Part shown: positions 9,303 through 18,409 of the stretch, piece after piece
Position numbering within the stretch: the first letter of the stretch is position 1
Layout of the letters: each line of letters starts with the position of its first letter
NCBI GenBank assembly: GCA_041399065.1
Contig: JAWKTN010000009.1
Location: 381,021 to 445,020 of the forward strand
Direction of reading: 5' to 3'
Length of the DNA: 64,000 nucleotides
Source: JAGQPD01 sp020426865
GTDB taxonomy: Bacteria; Planctomycetota; Planctomycetia; Pirellulales; Pirellulaceae
Notes under the pieces: model-generated
The model's database searches: none
What the model saw: only the letters and a program-made list of their open reading frames with translations
What the model was told of the DNA's origin: nothing
Position numbers and translations under genes: made by a program

Positions 9303-11384
9303 CTACCCGCTTTTCTCCACGGCATCTCCGTCAATCGCATCCGTCGATTCGTTCTTGACGGTTCGCTTCGCCCCCTCACTGGTCCCCGGAACGACCTGGG
9401 GGCGAGATGAGTTGGCTTCCAGAATCCGCTTCAGATCATGAGCCTCAATCGATTCCACTTCGATCAATTCTTCTGCGAGCGCCATAAGGGCAGCACGCCG
9501 AGTCTGGAGGATATCATGAGTTTTCTTCAACGCGTCACCCAGGATCCGGCGGACTTCTTGATCGATTTCGCGAGCGGTTTCTTCGCTGTGACTATGCAAC
9601 CGTTCCTCGCCGGCGTGCGCCAAGAAAGCGGATCGCGAAGATTCGCGATACGCGATGCGTCCTAGTTTGCTCATGCCGTAATCCATGACCATCGCGCGAG
9701 CAATCTCGGTGGCACGTTCCAGGTCGTTTTGGGCACCCGTGGAAATATCGTCGTAGATCATTTCCTCGGTGACGGTGCCCGCGAGCAGAACTTGTATGCG
9801 ACTTTCCAATTCACTTTGGGTCATCAAGTAGCGATCGCCCTCGGGACGCTGCAACGTGTAGCCAAGTGCGGCGAGGCCACGTGGGATGATCGATACCTTG
9901 TGGACCGGATCGGTGTTGGGAAGGCTGTACGCCACCAACGCATGCCCCGCCTCGTGATAAGCGACTCGTTGCTTCTCGTCCTCGCTCATCACTCGCTGCT
10001 TCTTCTCCAGCCCCGCCGTTACTCGCTCAACGCCATCGTTGAATTCCCTTGAGCCAACAGCGGATTTGTTCTTTCGAGCGGCCAGCAGCGCGGCTTCGTT
10101 CACGAGGTTGGCCAGATCGGCACCGACGAACCCCGGCGTAATCGCCGCGATTTCTTTGAGATCGACCGAAGCGTCAAGCTTGACGGACTTGACGTGCACC
10201 TTCAAGATATCCTCGCGACCGCGGACGTCCGGGCGATCGACTAGCACCTGACGGTCGAACCGACCCGGCCGGAGCAATGCTTGATCCAACATTTCGGGGC
10301 GATTCGTGGCGGCCATCACAATGACACCACTATTGGAATCAAAACCATCCATTTCTACCAACAACGCATTCAACGTCTGTTCCCGCTCGTCATGACCGCC
10401 CACAATGCTGGTCCCGCGAGTCTTCCCCAGCGCATCCAGTTCGTCGATAAAGATAATGCAAGGCGCCTTCGCAACGGCTTGTTCGAACATGTCCCGAACG
10501 CGCGCCGCACCGACACCCACGAACATCTCCACGAAGTCGGAACCCGAGAGACTGAAGAACGGCACGCCAGCTTCACCGGCAATCGCTCGTGCCAACAATG
10601 TCTTTCCAGTACCAGGAGGACCAACCAACAGCACCCCCTTGGGAATGCGACCACCCAATCGCTGGTACTTGTCCGGTGATTTGAGGAAGTCTACGATCTC
10701 CTTGACCTCCTCCACGGCTTCGTCAATGCCCGCCACGTCGTCAAACGATACCCCAAGATCTTCTTGAGCGTACAGGCGACCGCGACTGCGGCCAAACGCC
10801 ATCGGCGACCCGGCACCGCCCAGCTTTCGGAGCATGAACAGGAACAGTCCAATGAACAGACCACTGATGACGAACATCGGCAGCCATGATCGCCAGACGC
10901 TCGGTGGGGCCGCGAAATTTCGCGGGATGTTATGTTGATCCAACAATTCCGCCAACTTCTGTCCGGCCCATTCCTCGGTGCCTCGGTTCGTGCGAAATGA
11001 TACATCGGCCTTCGGAGGTTGTCGGGCATCCGGTGGATCCAGGATTTCGCGAGTCACTTTGCCGGTAATCGTTTCGCCAATCCGAACCTGAGCGAGGTCG
11101 CTATAGCGAACCGTCCGCTTGCCGCTACGGACCACGATCTCGCCCGACTTGCCGTCAGCCAGCTGAATCTTGCCGTCATCGGTAACGACTCGCGTGCTAT
11201 TTTCAATTAACTTGCGGAGGTCATTGTAGGAAATCTCGTCGGTGTTCATGCTCGGCAACATGTACAACCCAAGTATCACCGCCACGGCCAACACAATCGC
11301 CGTGAGGAGAAAACTGTAGCCGGAACTGTTCCGATTCCCGCCGCTGTCCCCCTGTCGATTTCCGCGATTTCGATCGTTGCTCAT
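9303..11384 (-). CDS. ftsH: ATP-dependent zinc metalloprotease FtsH
   Basis: About 693 residues, starting at the ATG at 11384 (MSNDRNRGNRQ); an in-frame ATG at 11450 would add 22 poorly conserved residues. Order: a Gln/Gly/Asn-rich N-tail, a first membrane helix, a periplasmic domain, a second helix near VISGLFIGLFLFML, the AAA+ ATPase with Walker A GPPGTGKT (about residue 255) and Walker B CIIFIDELDALGK, and the peptidase zinc site HEAGH (about residue 475). FtsH degrades membrane and short-lived cytosolic proteins at the inner membrane. The motifs look intact. The C-terminal tail after the peptidase is acidic and not conserved. Confidence 0.97.
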   Translation of the reverse strand: MSNDRNRGNRQGDSGGNRNSSGYSFLLTAIVLAVAVILGLYMLPSMNTDEISYNDLRKLIENSTRVVTDDGKIQLADGKSGEIVVRSGKRTVRYSDLAQVRIGETITGKVTREILDPPDARQPPKADVSFRTNRGTEEWAGQKLAELLDQHNIPRNFAAPPSVWRSWLPMFVISGLFIGLFLFMLRKLGGAGSPMAFGRSRGRLYAQEDLGVSFDDVAGIDEAVEEVKEIVDFLKSPDKYQRLGGRIPKGVLLVGPPGTGKTLLARAIAGEAGVPFFSLSGSDFVEMFVGVGAARVRDMFEQAVAKAPCIIFIDELDALGKTRGTSIVGGHDEREQTLNALLVEMDGFDSNSGVIVMAATNRPEMLDQALLRPGRFDRQVLVDRPDVRGREDILKVHVKSVKLDASVDLKEIAAITPGFVGADLANLVNEAALLAARKNKSAVGSREFNDGVERVTAGLEKKQRVMSEDEKQRVAYHEAGHALVAYSLPNTDPVHKVSIIPRGLAALGYTLQRPEGDRYLMTQSELESRIQVLLAGTVTEEMIYDDISTGAQNDLERATEIARAMVMDYGMSKLGRIAYRESSRSAFLAHAGEERLHSHSEETAREIDQEVRRILGDALKKTHDILQTRRAALMALAEELIEVESIEAHDLKRILEANSSRPQVVPGTSEGAKRTVKNESTDAIDGDAVEKSG

Positions 11385-11580
11385 GGATGTTGTACCGTTG
11401 TCTGTTCCGAAGAAACAATGAAATCCGGCTGCTGCCGGTCCATTTGGCAAATCAACGATCGGGCCATATCCTTGGGTAATCCGGCCCGATCATTTAGGCA
11501 ATTCAAGTTTCATTATAGCGAGACCTGTCACGAAGACACCCGCGAAGTCTGCGCATCCGGCAGGTTTTGCGTGCATCATC

Positions 11581-11589
11581 TGCTATAAT
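11581..11589 (+). promoter_or_regulatory. Extended -10 promoter element facing dxr
   Basis: TGCTATAAT matches the TGnTATAAT extended -10 consensus exactly. No good -35 is present at normal spacing, which extended -10 promoters do not need. It would leave a leader of about 280 bases before dxr that carries the 18-base tandem repeats. Confidence 0.45.
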
Positions 11590-11615
11590 CCGGCTTGCCG
11601 TTATTACCCGACATT

Positions 11616-11669
11616 TTTACAATTTGGCTGGGGTTTACAACTTGACTGGGGTTTACAATTTGACTGGGG
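11616..11669 (+). repeat. Three tandem copies of an 18-base unit upstream of dxr
   Basis: The units TTTACAATTTGGCTGGGG, TTTACAACTTGACTGGGG and TTTACAATTTGACTGGGG follow each other without a gap (11616-11633, 11634-11651, 11652-11669). They differ at two positions. They lie about 30 bases after the candidate -10 and so probably fall in the dxr leader RNA. Confidence 0.9.
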
Positions 11670-11873
11670 CAAGCAAGTTGAGAATCGGCAGGCCTGTCAC
11701 TTGCTGTGCTCCGATGCGGCATCGGGGGCAGTGCCAGATCGCCCTCACGTAACCACTCGCCCGTTACCGTCGTAACCACTGTTGCCAGCAACGTTGTTTG
11801 GCACACCAGGGGCGGTCCAACCTCGCAGTGGTCGCTCGCAGCGGTCTCGAAGAACGGTGTAGAAGAACGGTAA

Positions 11874-13046
11874 ATGGTCGCGATGACAACTGGTCGGCAA
11901 AACGTAGCTGTGCTCGGTTCGACCGGAAGCATCGGGCGAAATGCACTAGAGGTGATTGCTGCCACTTCGGACCGAACGCGGCTGTGGGCCATTTCGGCCC
12001 ATTCGCGGCTCCAACAGGCGGTTGACCAAGCGCGGCAATTTCAGCCCGCGTACCTCGTGGCCGCTTCCCCACAACATGCCGAATCCTTCGATTGGTCGAC
12101 CCTGCCGAATCACACCCGGCTACTTCGTGGCCCGGAGAGCTTGGAAGCCGTCGCCAGGCATGAGGAAGTGGACACCGTCGTTTCAGCGATTGTCGGCAGT
12201 GCCGGGCTGCGTAGCACCTGGGCGGCATTGGAGGCCGGCAAGCGTGTGGCGCTGGCCAATAAGGAAACGATGGTCGTGGCAGGGCCACTGATCAACGACC
12301 TGCTTGCCCAGTATGGTGGTCAATTAATACCCGTTGATAGCGAACACAGTGCGGTATTCCAGTCACTGTCGGCTGGGAGACGCGGCGATGTCAGTAGGGT
12401 CGTGTTAACTGCCAGCGGTGGGCCTTTCCGAGATTTCACCCACACGCAATTGGAACAAGTCACTGTCGAACAGGCACTCGATCATCCAACGTGGGACATG
12501 GGACCGAAGATCACCGTCGATTCCGCCACGATGATGAACAAGGCGTTGGAAATCATCGAAGCTCGCTGGTTATTCAACCTGTCTCCCGAACAGATTTCTG
12601 TTGTCGTGCACCCGCAGTCCGTCGTCCACTCGATGGTCGAATTCATTGACGGGTCTGTCGTCGCACAGCTCAGTCCACCCGATATGAAGTTGCCCATCCA
12701 ATACGCGTTGAGCTATCCCGAACGCTGGTCGGGACCGGCCGAGCGGATCGATTGGGCCGACGTCCATCAACTGCAGTTCTTGCCACCCGACCCCGACCGC
12801 TTCCCGGCCTTGGCGTTAGGCGCGGAAGTTGCGCGTCAAGGTGGTACGGCGGGAGCGGTCCTGAATGCGGCGAACGAGGCTGCGGTAGCCAGCTTCTTGC
12901 AAGGTGAGTTAAAATTTACCGAGATCGTGGCGGCGTGCCGCTCGATTTTGAATCAACATCATTTTGAGCCCCAACCGACGCTGCATCGTTTGATGCAACT
13001 CGATGCGTGGGCTCGCCAGGAGGTTACAAGGTGGGTCTGTACCTGA
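11874..13046 (+). CDS. dxr: 1-deoxy-D-xylulose 5-phosphate reductoisomerase
   Basis: A 390-residue enzyme that turns DXP into 2-C-methyl-D-erythritol 4-phosphate with NADPH, the committed step of the non-mevalonate isoprenoid pathway. Motifs are NADPH loop LGSTGSIGRNALE, LANKET, the metal and substrate site DSEHSAVFQ, KITVDSATMMNKALE, and VVHPQSVVHSMVEF. Length fits the family. The ATG at 11883 is an alternative start. The last 16 bases overlap the likely GTG start of rseP, an arrangement known from many bacteria (dxr-rseP). Confidence 0.97.
   Translation: MVAMTTGRQNVAVLGSTGSIGRNALEVIAATSDRTRLWAISAHSRLQQAVDQARQFQPAYLVAASPQHAESFDWSTLPNHTRLLRGPESLEAVARHEEVDTVVSAIVGSAGLRSTWAALEAGKRVALANKETMVVAGPLINDLLAQYGGQLIPVDSEHSAVFQSLSAGRRGDVSRVVLTASGGPFRDFTHTQLEQVTVEQALDHPTWDMGPKITVDSATMMNKALEIIEARWLFNLSPEQISVVVHPQSVVHSMVEFIDGSVVAQLSPPDMKLPIQYALSYPERWSGPAERIDWADVHQLQFLPPDPDRFPALALGAEVARQGGTAGAVLNAANEAAVASFLQGELKFTEIVAACRSILNQHHFEPQPTLHRLMQLDAWARQEVTRWVCT
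13018..13033 (+). promoter_or_regulatory. Strong Shine-Dalgarno deciding the rseP start
   Basis: AGGAGG at 13018-13023, inside the end of dxr, is seven bases before an in-frame GTG at 13031. This is the best-supported start for rseP. It is a complete anti-SD match and couples the two genes. Confidence 0.75.
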
Positions 13047-15142
13047 TAGCAACACAGTCGATGTGGCTCGATCCGCAACTTTGGGTCAGCGTTTTCAAAG
13101 CCATGTTCGGCCTGGGATTCGTGATCTTCGTGCACGAATTAGGGCACTTTCTTGTTGCAAAGATGTGCGGCGTCAAATGCGAGAAGTTTTATGTCGGCTT
13201 TGACGTACCGATCAAGATCGGCCCGCTGAAATTGCCTGCGGCGTTGTTTCGCAAACAGTGGGGGGAAACCGAATATGGCATCGGCATCATCCCGCTTGGT
13301 GGTTATGTTAAAATGCTGGGGCAGGACGACAATCCGGCCAATGCCGAAGCAGAAGCCGAACGAATCCGCGTGACGGGGGACGATGGCGAACCGGGGGAAT
13401 TGGATCCGCGAAGTTTCCCGGCCAAAACGGTCGTCCAGCGGATGGCGATCATTGCCGCCGGTGTCACGTTTAACTTGATCTTTGCCGTCGTCTTTGCCAC
13501 CGTCGCGTACCGCATGGGCGTTTCCTACACGCCCTGCGTCGTCGGACAGGCGATCCCCGGTGATCCCGCCTGGGTCCACGGTTTGAAACCAGGCGAACGA
13601 ATCGTGCAGATCGGTAAGCAGGGTGAACCCAACGAGCATTTGCGATTCACGCAAGACCTCCGCGCTCATATGTATCTTCTCAATGACAACCAGGATGTCG
13701 ACCTGTTGGTGGAGTCCGTCGACGGCAAATCACGCCGCTGGGTTACTATCAACCCCAATTCGCGAGTCATGGAACGAACGTCACATCGTACGATCGGAAT
13801 TTCCATTCCCCAATCGCTGGTACTGGTCGGACCCGACTCCATGCCGTTCGAAACCGCCAATAAGCTCGTCGGAAACGATGGCGACCGCGTGACAGCGGTC
13901 GTCGTTGGCGGCCAACGCCATGAAGTGTCAAGCAATGCGCAACTTATGGGGTTGCTATCGGAATACGATGACAAGGATGTCGAGCTGGAGGTGGAGCGAA
14001 AACTCGACGATTCGACCAACAGTGGTGTGAACCATGAGACCGTAAATGTCACGGCGCCCCCACAACCTTGGCGGCGATTTGGCATGATCATGGAGCTCGG
14101 CCCAATTGTCGCCATCCAACAAGGATCGTTGGCTGAAGAAGCCGGATTCAAGGAAGGTGATCGAATCGTATCGTATAACGACCAACCGGTTGGTGATCCA
14201 ATTTCGCTCGCCGACCGCATCGCCAACTTAGCAGGACAGGAGATTGTCTTCAAAGTGCAACGTGAAGGTAGTAGCGGCGAAGTCGCCCTGCGTGTGACTC
14301 CCGGTGTTCCCGAAGTTCCGCCGCTACTGATCAGTGGTCGTGTTTCGTTGGAATCCATCGGCGTCGCCTGCGAATTGCCGGCAAAGGTGGCCAAGGTCAT
14401 TCCCAACACGCCCGCCGACCGTGCGGAAATCGAAGCTGGTGACCAGGTTGTGTCGGTTCAGTTTTTGGCGGGTGACGGTGATGCAACGATTGAACGTCTG
14501 CTTCGTAAGAGTGGCGATATGGATCAACCTACGAAACTTGATGGCAAGGCCTATCACTGGGGATGGGTGTTTTCATCGATCCAGGAGCTGCCGGAAACCG
14601 TTCGCATTCGTGTGGAAATGCAAAAGAACAACGGCCAGATGGCTCAACATGATTTGGAGTCGATCGCCTGGGCTGGCGAATTCAACCAGGACGATCCCAC
14701 GTTCAACCCGAATCACAATGTCCAGGCGACACTCTTAACCGAAGTCAATACTGCCGCTTCCTGGGGTGAGGCACTCTCCTTGGGAGCTCGGGAAACGTGG
14801 GAAGGGGTCGGCCAAGTGATCGCCGTGCTCAAACGGATCCGCCAAGTCGGTAAGAATCTGGGGGGACCAGGGTCCATCGTCGTGGCCGCCGTTTCCGAAG
14901 CATCGCAAGGATGGGCTCGATTGTTGGTGTTCCTTACGTTACTCAGCGCCAACCTGGCCGTCATCAATATGCTCCCCATTCCCGTCCTCGACGGTGGACA
15001 TATGATGTTTCTGCTGTACGAAGGCGCGCGAGGAAAACCGGTCAACGAACGGATTGCCTTCGTGTTGACGATGATCGGATTCGTGTTCATCCTCAGTCTC
15101 ATGCTGTTCGTCATTGGTTTGGATATTCGCCGCTATAGCTGA
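13031..15142 (+). CDS. rseP: Site-2 zinc metalloprotease RseP (PDZ-containing)
   Basis: About 703 residues from the GTG at 13031. The first helix carries the zinc motif HELGH (residues 35-39), and the late membrane segment has NMLPIPVLDGGHMMF, supplying the third zinc ligand region. Between them lie at least two PDZ-like domains, around QQGSLAEEAGFKEGDR and VIPNTPADRAEIEAGDQ, and another candidate near PAWVHGLKPGER. E. coli RseP is about 450 residues, so this protein carries much longer periplasmic inserts. The family cuts membrane-bound anti-sigma factors and signal peptide remnants inside the membrane. It is coupled to dxr. Confidence 0.93.
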   Translation: MGLYLIATQSMWLDPQLWVSVFKAMFGLGFVIFVHELGHFLVAKMCGVKCEKFYVGFDVPIKIGPLKLPAALFRKQWGETEYGIGIIPLGGYVKMLGQDDNPANAEAEAERIRVTGDDGEPGELDPRSFPAKTVVQRMAIIAAGVTFNLIFAVVFATVAYRMGVSYTPCVVGQAIPGDPAWVHGLKPGERIVQIGKQGEPNEHLRFTQDLRAHMYLLNDNQDVDLLVESVDGKSRRWVTINPNSRVMERTSHRTIGISIPQSLVLVGPDSMPFETANKLVGNDGDRVTAVVVGGQRHEVSSNAQLMGLLSEYDDKDVELEVERKLDDSTNSGVNHETVNVTAPPQPWRRFGMIMELGPIVAIQQGSLAEEAGFKEGDRIVSYNDQPVGDPISLADRIANLAGQEIVFKVQREGSSGEVALRVTPGVPEVPPLLISGRVSLESIGVACELPAKVAKVIPNTPADRAEIEAGDQVVSVQFLAGDGDATIERLLRKSGDMDQPTKLDGKAYHWGWVFSSIQELPETVRIRVEMQKNNGQMAQHDLESIAWAGEFNQDDPTFNPNHNVQATLLTEVNTAASWGEALSLGARETWEGVGQVIAVLKRIRQVGKNLGGPGSIVVAAVSEASQGWARLLVFLTLLSANLAVINMLPIPVLDGGHMMFLLYEGARGKPVNERIAFVLTMIGFVFILSLMLFVIGLDIRRYS

Positions 15143-15154
15143 CGCCTTGAACCG

Positions 15155-15922
15155 ATGGGATTTGATTTCCACGCCGATGGGGTTCGGCCCATCGTGTTGC
15201 TTGATGCCGTCGGGACGTTGATGTATCCCGAACCGACGGCTGCGATTGTCTATCACGCCTTTGGGAAGCGACTCGGCGTCGAAGTGCCCTTGGACGAAAT
15301 CCGACGGCGCTTCGATATGGCACGGCGCGCGTACTTTCCACCGCTTGCGTCAAGCGAGGAGCACGAGCTGGTTACCAATGACGAGCGCGAACGGCGAAGG
15401 TGGCGAGAGATCGTGGGGGCAGTGTTTTTAGAACTATCGAATTCGCTCGCCGACCGGCTGTTCGGGGAGCTCTGGGAATATTTCGCCGATGGAAACCATT
15501 GGCGATTGTTCCCTGACGTAGAGCCGGCTTTGAGGGAACTTTCGCAACGCGGTATCCCCTGGGCGATTGCGTCGAATTTTGACGAGCGTCTCGAACGTGC
15601 GGTGCAGGCACATGTTGCCCTCAAGGAAGCGGTCGCGGTTTTCCATTCCGCAAAGCTGGGCATTTGCAAGCCCGCGCCCCAGTTCTATCTGCAAATCGCC
15701 GCCCGCTTGGATGCACATGTGACGCAGTTGTGGATGATCGGCGATGATCCGGACGCGGACTTCCTCGGTGCTCGCAATAGTGGCTGCCAGGCGCTATGGT
15801 TGAATCGTCACCAGGGCCGCGCTGCCAATCGGATTGCTGCCAATCGGATCGCTGCCAATCGGATCGCTGCCGACCGTACGATTACCGAACTTCATCAGCT
15901 AACACACTACCTCTTCGACTAG
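15155..15922 (+). CDS. HAD-superfamily hydrolase with altered motif I and tandem ANRIA repeats
   Basis: A 255-residue HAD fold protein starting 12 bases after rseP. Motif I is LLDAVGTL: the nucleophile Asp17 is present but the second Asp of DxD is Val19, as in some HDHD3-like members. Motif II-III segments are AIASNFDERLE and AKLGICKPAPQFY (Lys), and motif IV is MIGDDPDADFLGARNSG. Near the C-terminus three tandem copies of a 15-base unit encode ANRIA repeats. Substrate unknown. Without the second Asp, phosphatase activity may be weak or altered. Confidence 0.85.
   Translation: MGFDFHADGVRPIVLLDAVGTLMYPEPTAAIVYHAFGKRLGVEVPLDEIRRRFDMARRAYFPPLASSEEHELVTNDERERRRWREIVGAVFLELSNSLADRLFGELWEYFADGNHWRLFPDVEPALRELSQRGIPWAIASNFDERLERAVQAHVALKEAVAVFHSAKLGICKPAPQFYLQIAARLDAHVTQLWMIGDDPDADFLGARNSGCQALWLNRHQGRAANRIAANRIAANRIAADRTITELHQLTHYLFD
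15826..15870 (+). repeat. Three in-frame 15-base tandem repeats in the HAD gene
   Basis: CAATCGGATTGCTGC, then two copies of CAATCGGATCGCTGC, follow without a gap and keep the reading frame, giving repeated NRIAA. The near-identity suggests recent slippage. Confidence 0.9.
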
Positions 15923-15985
15923 TGCCGTGCGGTACAATCAACGCTCCCTTGTCTGGAGAATCCCATACGCTGCGTGCTTACCGTA

Positions 15986-17164
15986 TTACGCCTGGCGCGC
16001 TCGGCTGAATTGCTCGGCGGCAAACAGCAAGTCGTCCGTGGTATGTGCCGCCGATACTTGGACTCGGATACGAGCCTTGCCAAGCGGCACTACGGGATAG
16101 GAAAAACCGATTACATAGACACCGAGCTGCAACAATCGATCTGCCAGCGAGCTCGCCAGGGCGGCGTCGCCCAGCATGATCGGGACAATCGGATGCTCGC
16201 CCGGAATGATATCAAAGCCACGGTGTGTCATCTCGTCTCGGAATAGATGGGTGTTATCGGCGAGTCGATCACGGAGTTCGGTTGAGCGGGATACGATCTC
16301 CAAAGCTTTGGTCGAAGCACCGACGATTGGAGGGGCAACGGAATTCGAGAATAGATAGGGTCGCGATCGCTGCCGCAGTAGTTCGATGAACTCACGGCGA
16401 CCGCTGGTGTATCCGCCGCTGGCACCACCTAGCGCCTTTCCCAAGGTGCCGGTTGTCAAATCGATGCGCCCCATCACGCCACGATACTCGTGGGTGCCAC
16501 GGCCGGTCGGACCCCAGAACCCGGTGGCGTGGCAGTCGTCGAAATGCACGATTGCGTGGTATTTGTCTGCCAGCTGGCAGATTTCGTCCAAACGCGCCAC
16601 GTGGCCATCCATCGAAAAAACGCCGTCGGTGGTGATCAGCTTTGTCCTCGCACCTGCTTGTGTGGCTGCCTGCAGTTGCGATTCGAGGTCGGCGATGTCG
16701 TTGTTGCGGTAGCGGTAGCGATGGGCTTTGCAAAGTCGCACACCGTCGATGATGGAAGCGTGGTTTAATTCGTCGCTGATCACGGCGTCCTCCGGACCAA
16801 GCAGCGTTTCGAACAGGCCACCGTTAGCATCGAAACACGACGAATAGAGAATCGTGTCTTCCGTGCCCAAGAAATCGGTGAGCGCTTGCTCAAGTTGTTT
16901 GTGGCATGTTTGTGTGCCACAGATGAAGCGTACGGACGAAAGGCCATATCCCCAGGTATCGAGCGCATCGTGAGCGGCCTGGACGATTTCCGGGTGATTG
17001 GCCAACCCCAGATAATTGTTGGCGCACATGTTAAGAACATCGCGCTGAGCGACGTTGATATGTGCTCGCTGGGGTGATTCGAGGCGGCGTTCGTTTTTGC
17101 CGAGTCCCTGGGAGCGGATGTCGTCCAACGTCTGTTGCGCGCGAGCGGTGGTTGCGTTGTCCAC
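15986..17164 (-). CDS. kbl: Glycine C-acetyltransferase (2-amino-3-ketobutyrate CoA ligase)
   Basis: A 392-residue PLP enzyme of the alpha-oxoamine synthase family. It splits 2-amino-3-oxobutyrate with CoA into glycine and acetyl-CoA, the second step of threonine breakdown. Visible motifs are CANNYLGLANHPE, SSVRFICGTQTCHKQLE, SDELNHASIIDG, HFDDCHATGFWG, and the PLP-lysine segment TLGKALGGASGGY. Start is GTG at 17164, supported by AGGAGG eight bases upstream. It lies 14 bases after tdh on the same strand, giving the classic tdh-kbl unit. Confidence 0.96.
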   Translation of the reverse strand: MDNATTARAQQTLDDIRSQGLGKNERRLESPQRAHINVAQRDVLNMCANNYLGLANHPEIVQAAHDALDTWGYGLSSVRFICGTQTCHKQLEQALTDFLGTEDTILYSSCFDANGGLFETLLGPEDAVISDELNHASIIDGVRLCKAHRYRYRNNDIADLESQLQAATQAGARTKLITTDGVFSMDGHVARLDEICQLADKYHAIVHFDDCHATGFWGPTGRGTHEYRGVMGRIDLTTGTLGKALGGASGGYTSGRREFIELLRQRSRPYLFSNSVAPPIVGASTKALEIVSRSTELRDRLADNTHLFRDEMTHRGFDIIPGEHPIVPIMLGDAALASSLADRLLQLGVYVIGFSYPVVPLGKARIRVQVSAAHTTDDLLFAAEQFSRARQA

Positions 17165-17178
17165 GAGTTGATCCTCCT

Positions 17179-18207
17179 TTACGAACTCCAGTCGAGGACG
17201 ACCTTACCGGAGTCGCCCGAGATCATGGCGGCGAAGCCTTGTTCGTATTCGGTGTAATGAAGCTGGTGAGTGATGACCGGAAGAATATCCAGTCCACTTT
17301 GAATCATGACGGTCATTTTGTACCAGGTTTCATACATTTCGCGGCCATAGATCCCCTTGATTGTAAGCATGTTGAAAACAACCTGATTCCAATCAATGGC
17401 AATGTCTTCCGAGGGGATGCCGAGCATCGCGATCTTGCCACCATGACACATCGATGCGAGCATGTCGCGGAAGGCGGCGGGATTGCCAGACATCTCCAGC
17501 CCCACGTCAAAACCTTCGACCATCCCTAGCTCGCGCTGCACTTCTTCCAGTGTCGTGTGACGAACGTCGACGGCCTTGGTGACATTGAGTCTTCTGGCAA
17601 GCTCGAGACGATACGGGTTGACGTCCGTGATCACCACGAATCTTGCACCAGCGTGTTTGGCGACGGCAGCGGCCATGATGCCGATCGGTCCTGCACCAGT
17701 GACCAGTACGTCCTCGCCCAATACGTTGAAGGAGAGTGCGGTGTGAACGGCATTTCCAAGCGGATCGAAAATCGCTTGAACGTCGCGAGGAATCCCTTCA
17801 GCGTGATGCCATACATTAGTCATTGGAAGCGTGATGTATTCGGCGAACGCACCGGGACGGTTGACGCCGATGCCTTTTGTGTCTTTACACAGGTGACGGC
17901 GCCCGGCCATGCAGTTGCGGCAGCGTCCGCACACGACATGCCCCTCGCCGCTGACAATGTCGCCCGGATGGAAGTCGACGACATTGCTACCCACTTCGAC
18001 GATCTCTCCCACGAACTCATGCCCCACCGCCATCGGCACGGGAATCGTTTTTTTCGCCCATGCATCCCACTTGTATATGTGCACGTCTGTTCCACAGATC
18101 CCAGTCTTATCGACACGAATCAAGACGTCGTTGATACCGACCTTTGGCTCCGGAATGTCCTCCAGCCATAATCCAGGTTCGGCCAACTTTTTAACAAGAG
18201 CTTTCAT
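17179..18207 (-). CDS. tdh: L-threonine 3-dehydrogenase
   Basis: A 342-residue zinc-dependent medium-chain dehydrogenase that oxidises L-threonine to 2-amino-3-oxobutyrate with NAD+. Features are the catalytic zinc Cys in GICGTDVHIYKWD, GHEFVGEIVEVG, a structural zinc cluster with four Cys around VVCGRCRNCMAGRRHLC, and the NAD loop GAGPIGIMAAAVAKHAGA. The C-terminus KGIYGREMYETWYKM is typical of Tdh. Its product feeds kbl, which follows on the same strand. The length is the usual one. Confidence 0.96.
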   Translation of the reverse strand: MKALVKKLAEPGLWLEDIPEPKVGINDVLIRVDKTGICGTDVHIYKWDAWAKKTIPVPMAVGHEFVGEIVEVGSNVVDFHPGDIVSGEGHVVCGRCRNCMAGRRHLCKDTKGIGVNRPGAFAEYITLPMTNVWHHAEGIPRDVQAIFDPLGNAVHTALSFNVLGEDVLVTGAGPIGIMAAAVAKHAGARFVVITDVNPYRLELARRLNVTKAVDVRHTTLEEVQRELGMVEGFDVGLEMSGNPAAFRDMLASMCHGGKIAMLGIPSEDIAIDWNQVVFNMLTIKGIYGREMYETWYKMTVMIQSGLDILPVITHQLHYTEYEQGFAAMISGDSGKVVLDWSS

Positions 18208-18301
18208 GCCGCATTCCTCGACCTGGCAGGCGGTCCGTTGGTGTTTTCACGGGGATCCTTGGTTGGTTTCCATTCTGCAGAGCATACACGGTATTCGTAC
18301 T

Positions 18302-18322
18302 GACGCTAGTGTCGCTAGCGTC
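18302..18322. repeat. Inverted repeat between divergent tdh and lpxD
   Basis: Arms GACGCTAG and CTAGCGTC form a perfect eight-pair palindrome around TGTCG. No T-run follows. It lies about 95 bases upstream of tdh and 90 upstream of lpxD, so it could be an operator, but nothing in the window identifies a regulator. Confidence 0.5.
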
Positions 18323-18409
18323 CTGCCAATTCGCTCTTGCCTACGGCTGGGTGAATAGCTACCATCGCTGGGACTGCAGTGACTTTATCGGACGAAAGGA
18401 GTCGACGCG

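Larger units (their letters stand above)
11385..11873. other. Divergent intergenic region between ftsH and dxr
   Basis: About 490 bases. It holds a TATAAT on the minus strand (11517-11512) that could be a -10 for ftsH, an extended -10 (TGCTATAAT, 11581-11589) facing dxr, and a threefold 18-base tandem repeat. No convincing gene was seen; the small frames that cross it have no recognisable protein. Confidence 0.5.

Noticed and set aside
11764..12288. Antisense ORF opposite the start of dxr
   Set aside because: Shadow frame in GC-rich coding DNA; the dxr motifs are on the plus strand.
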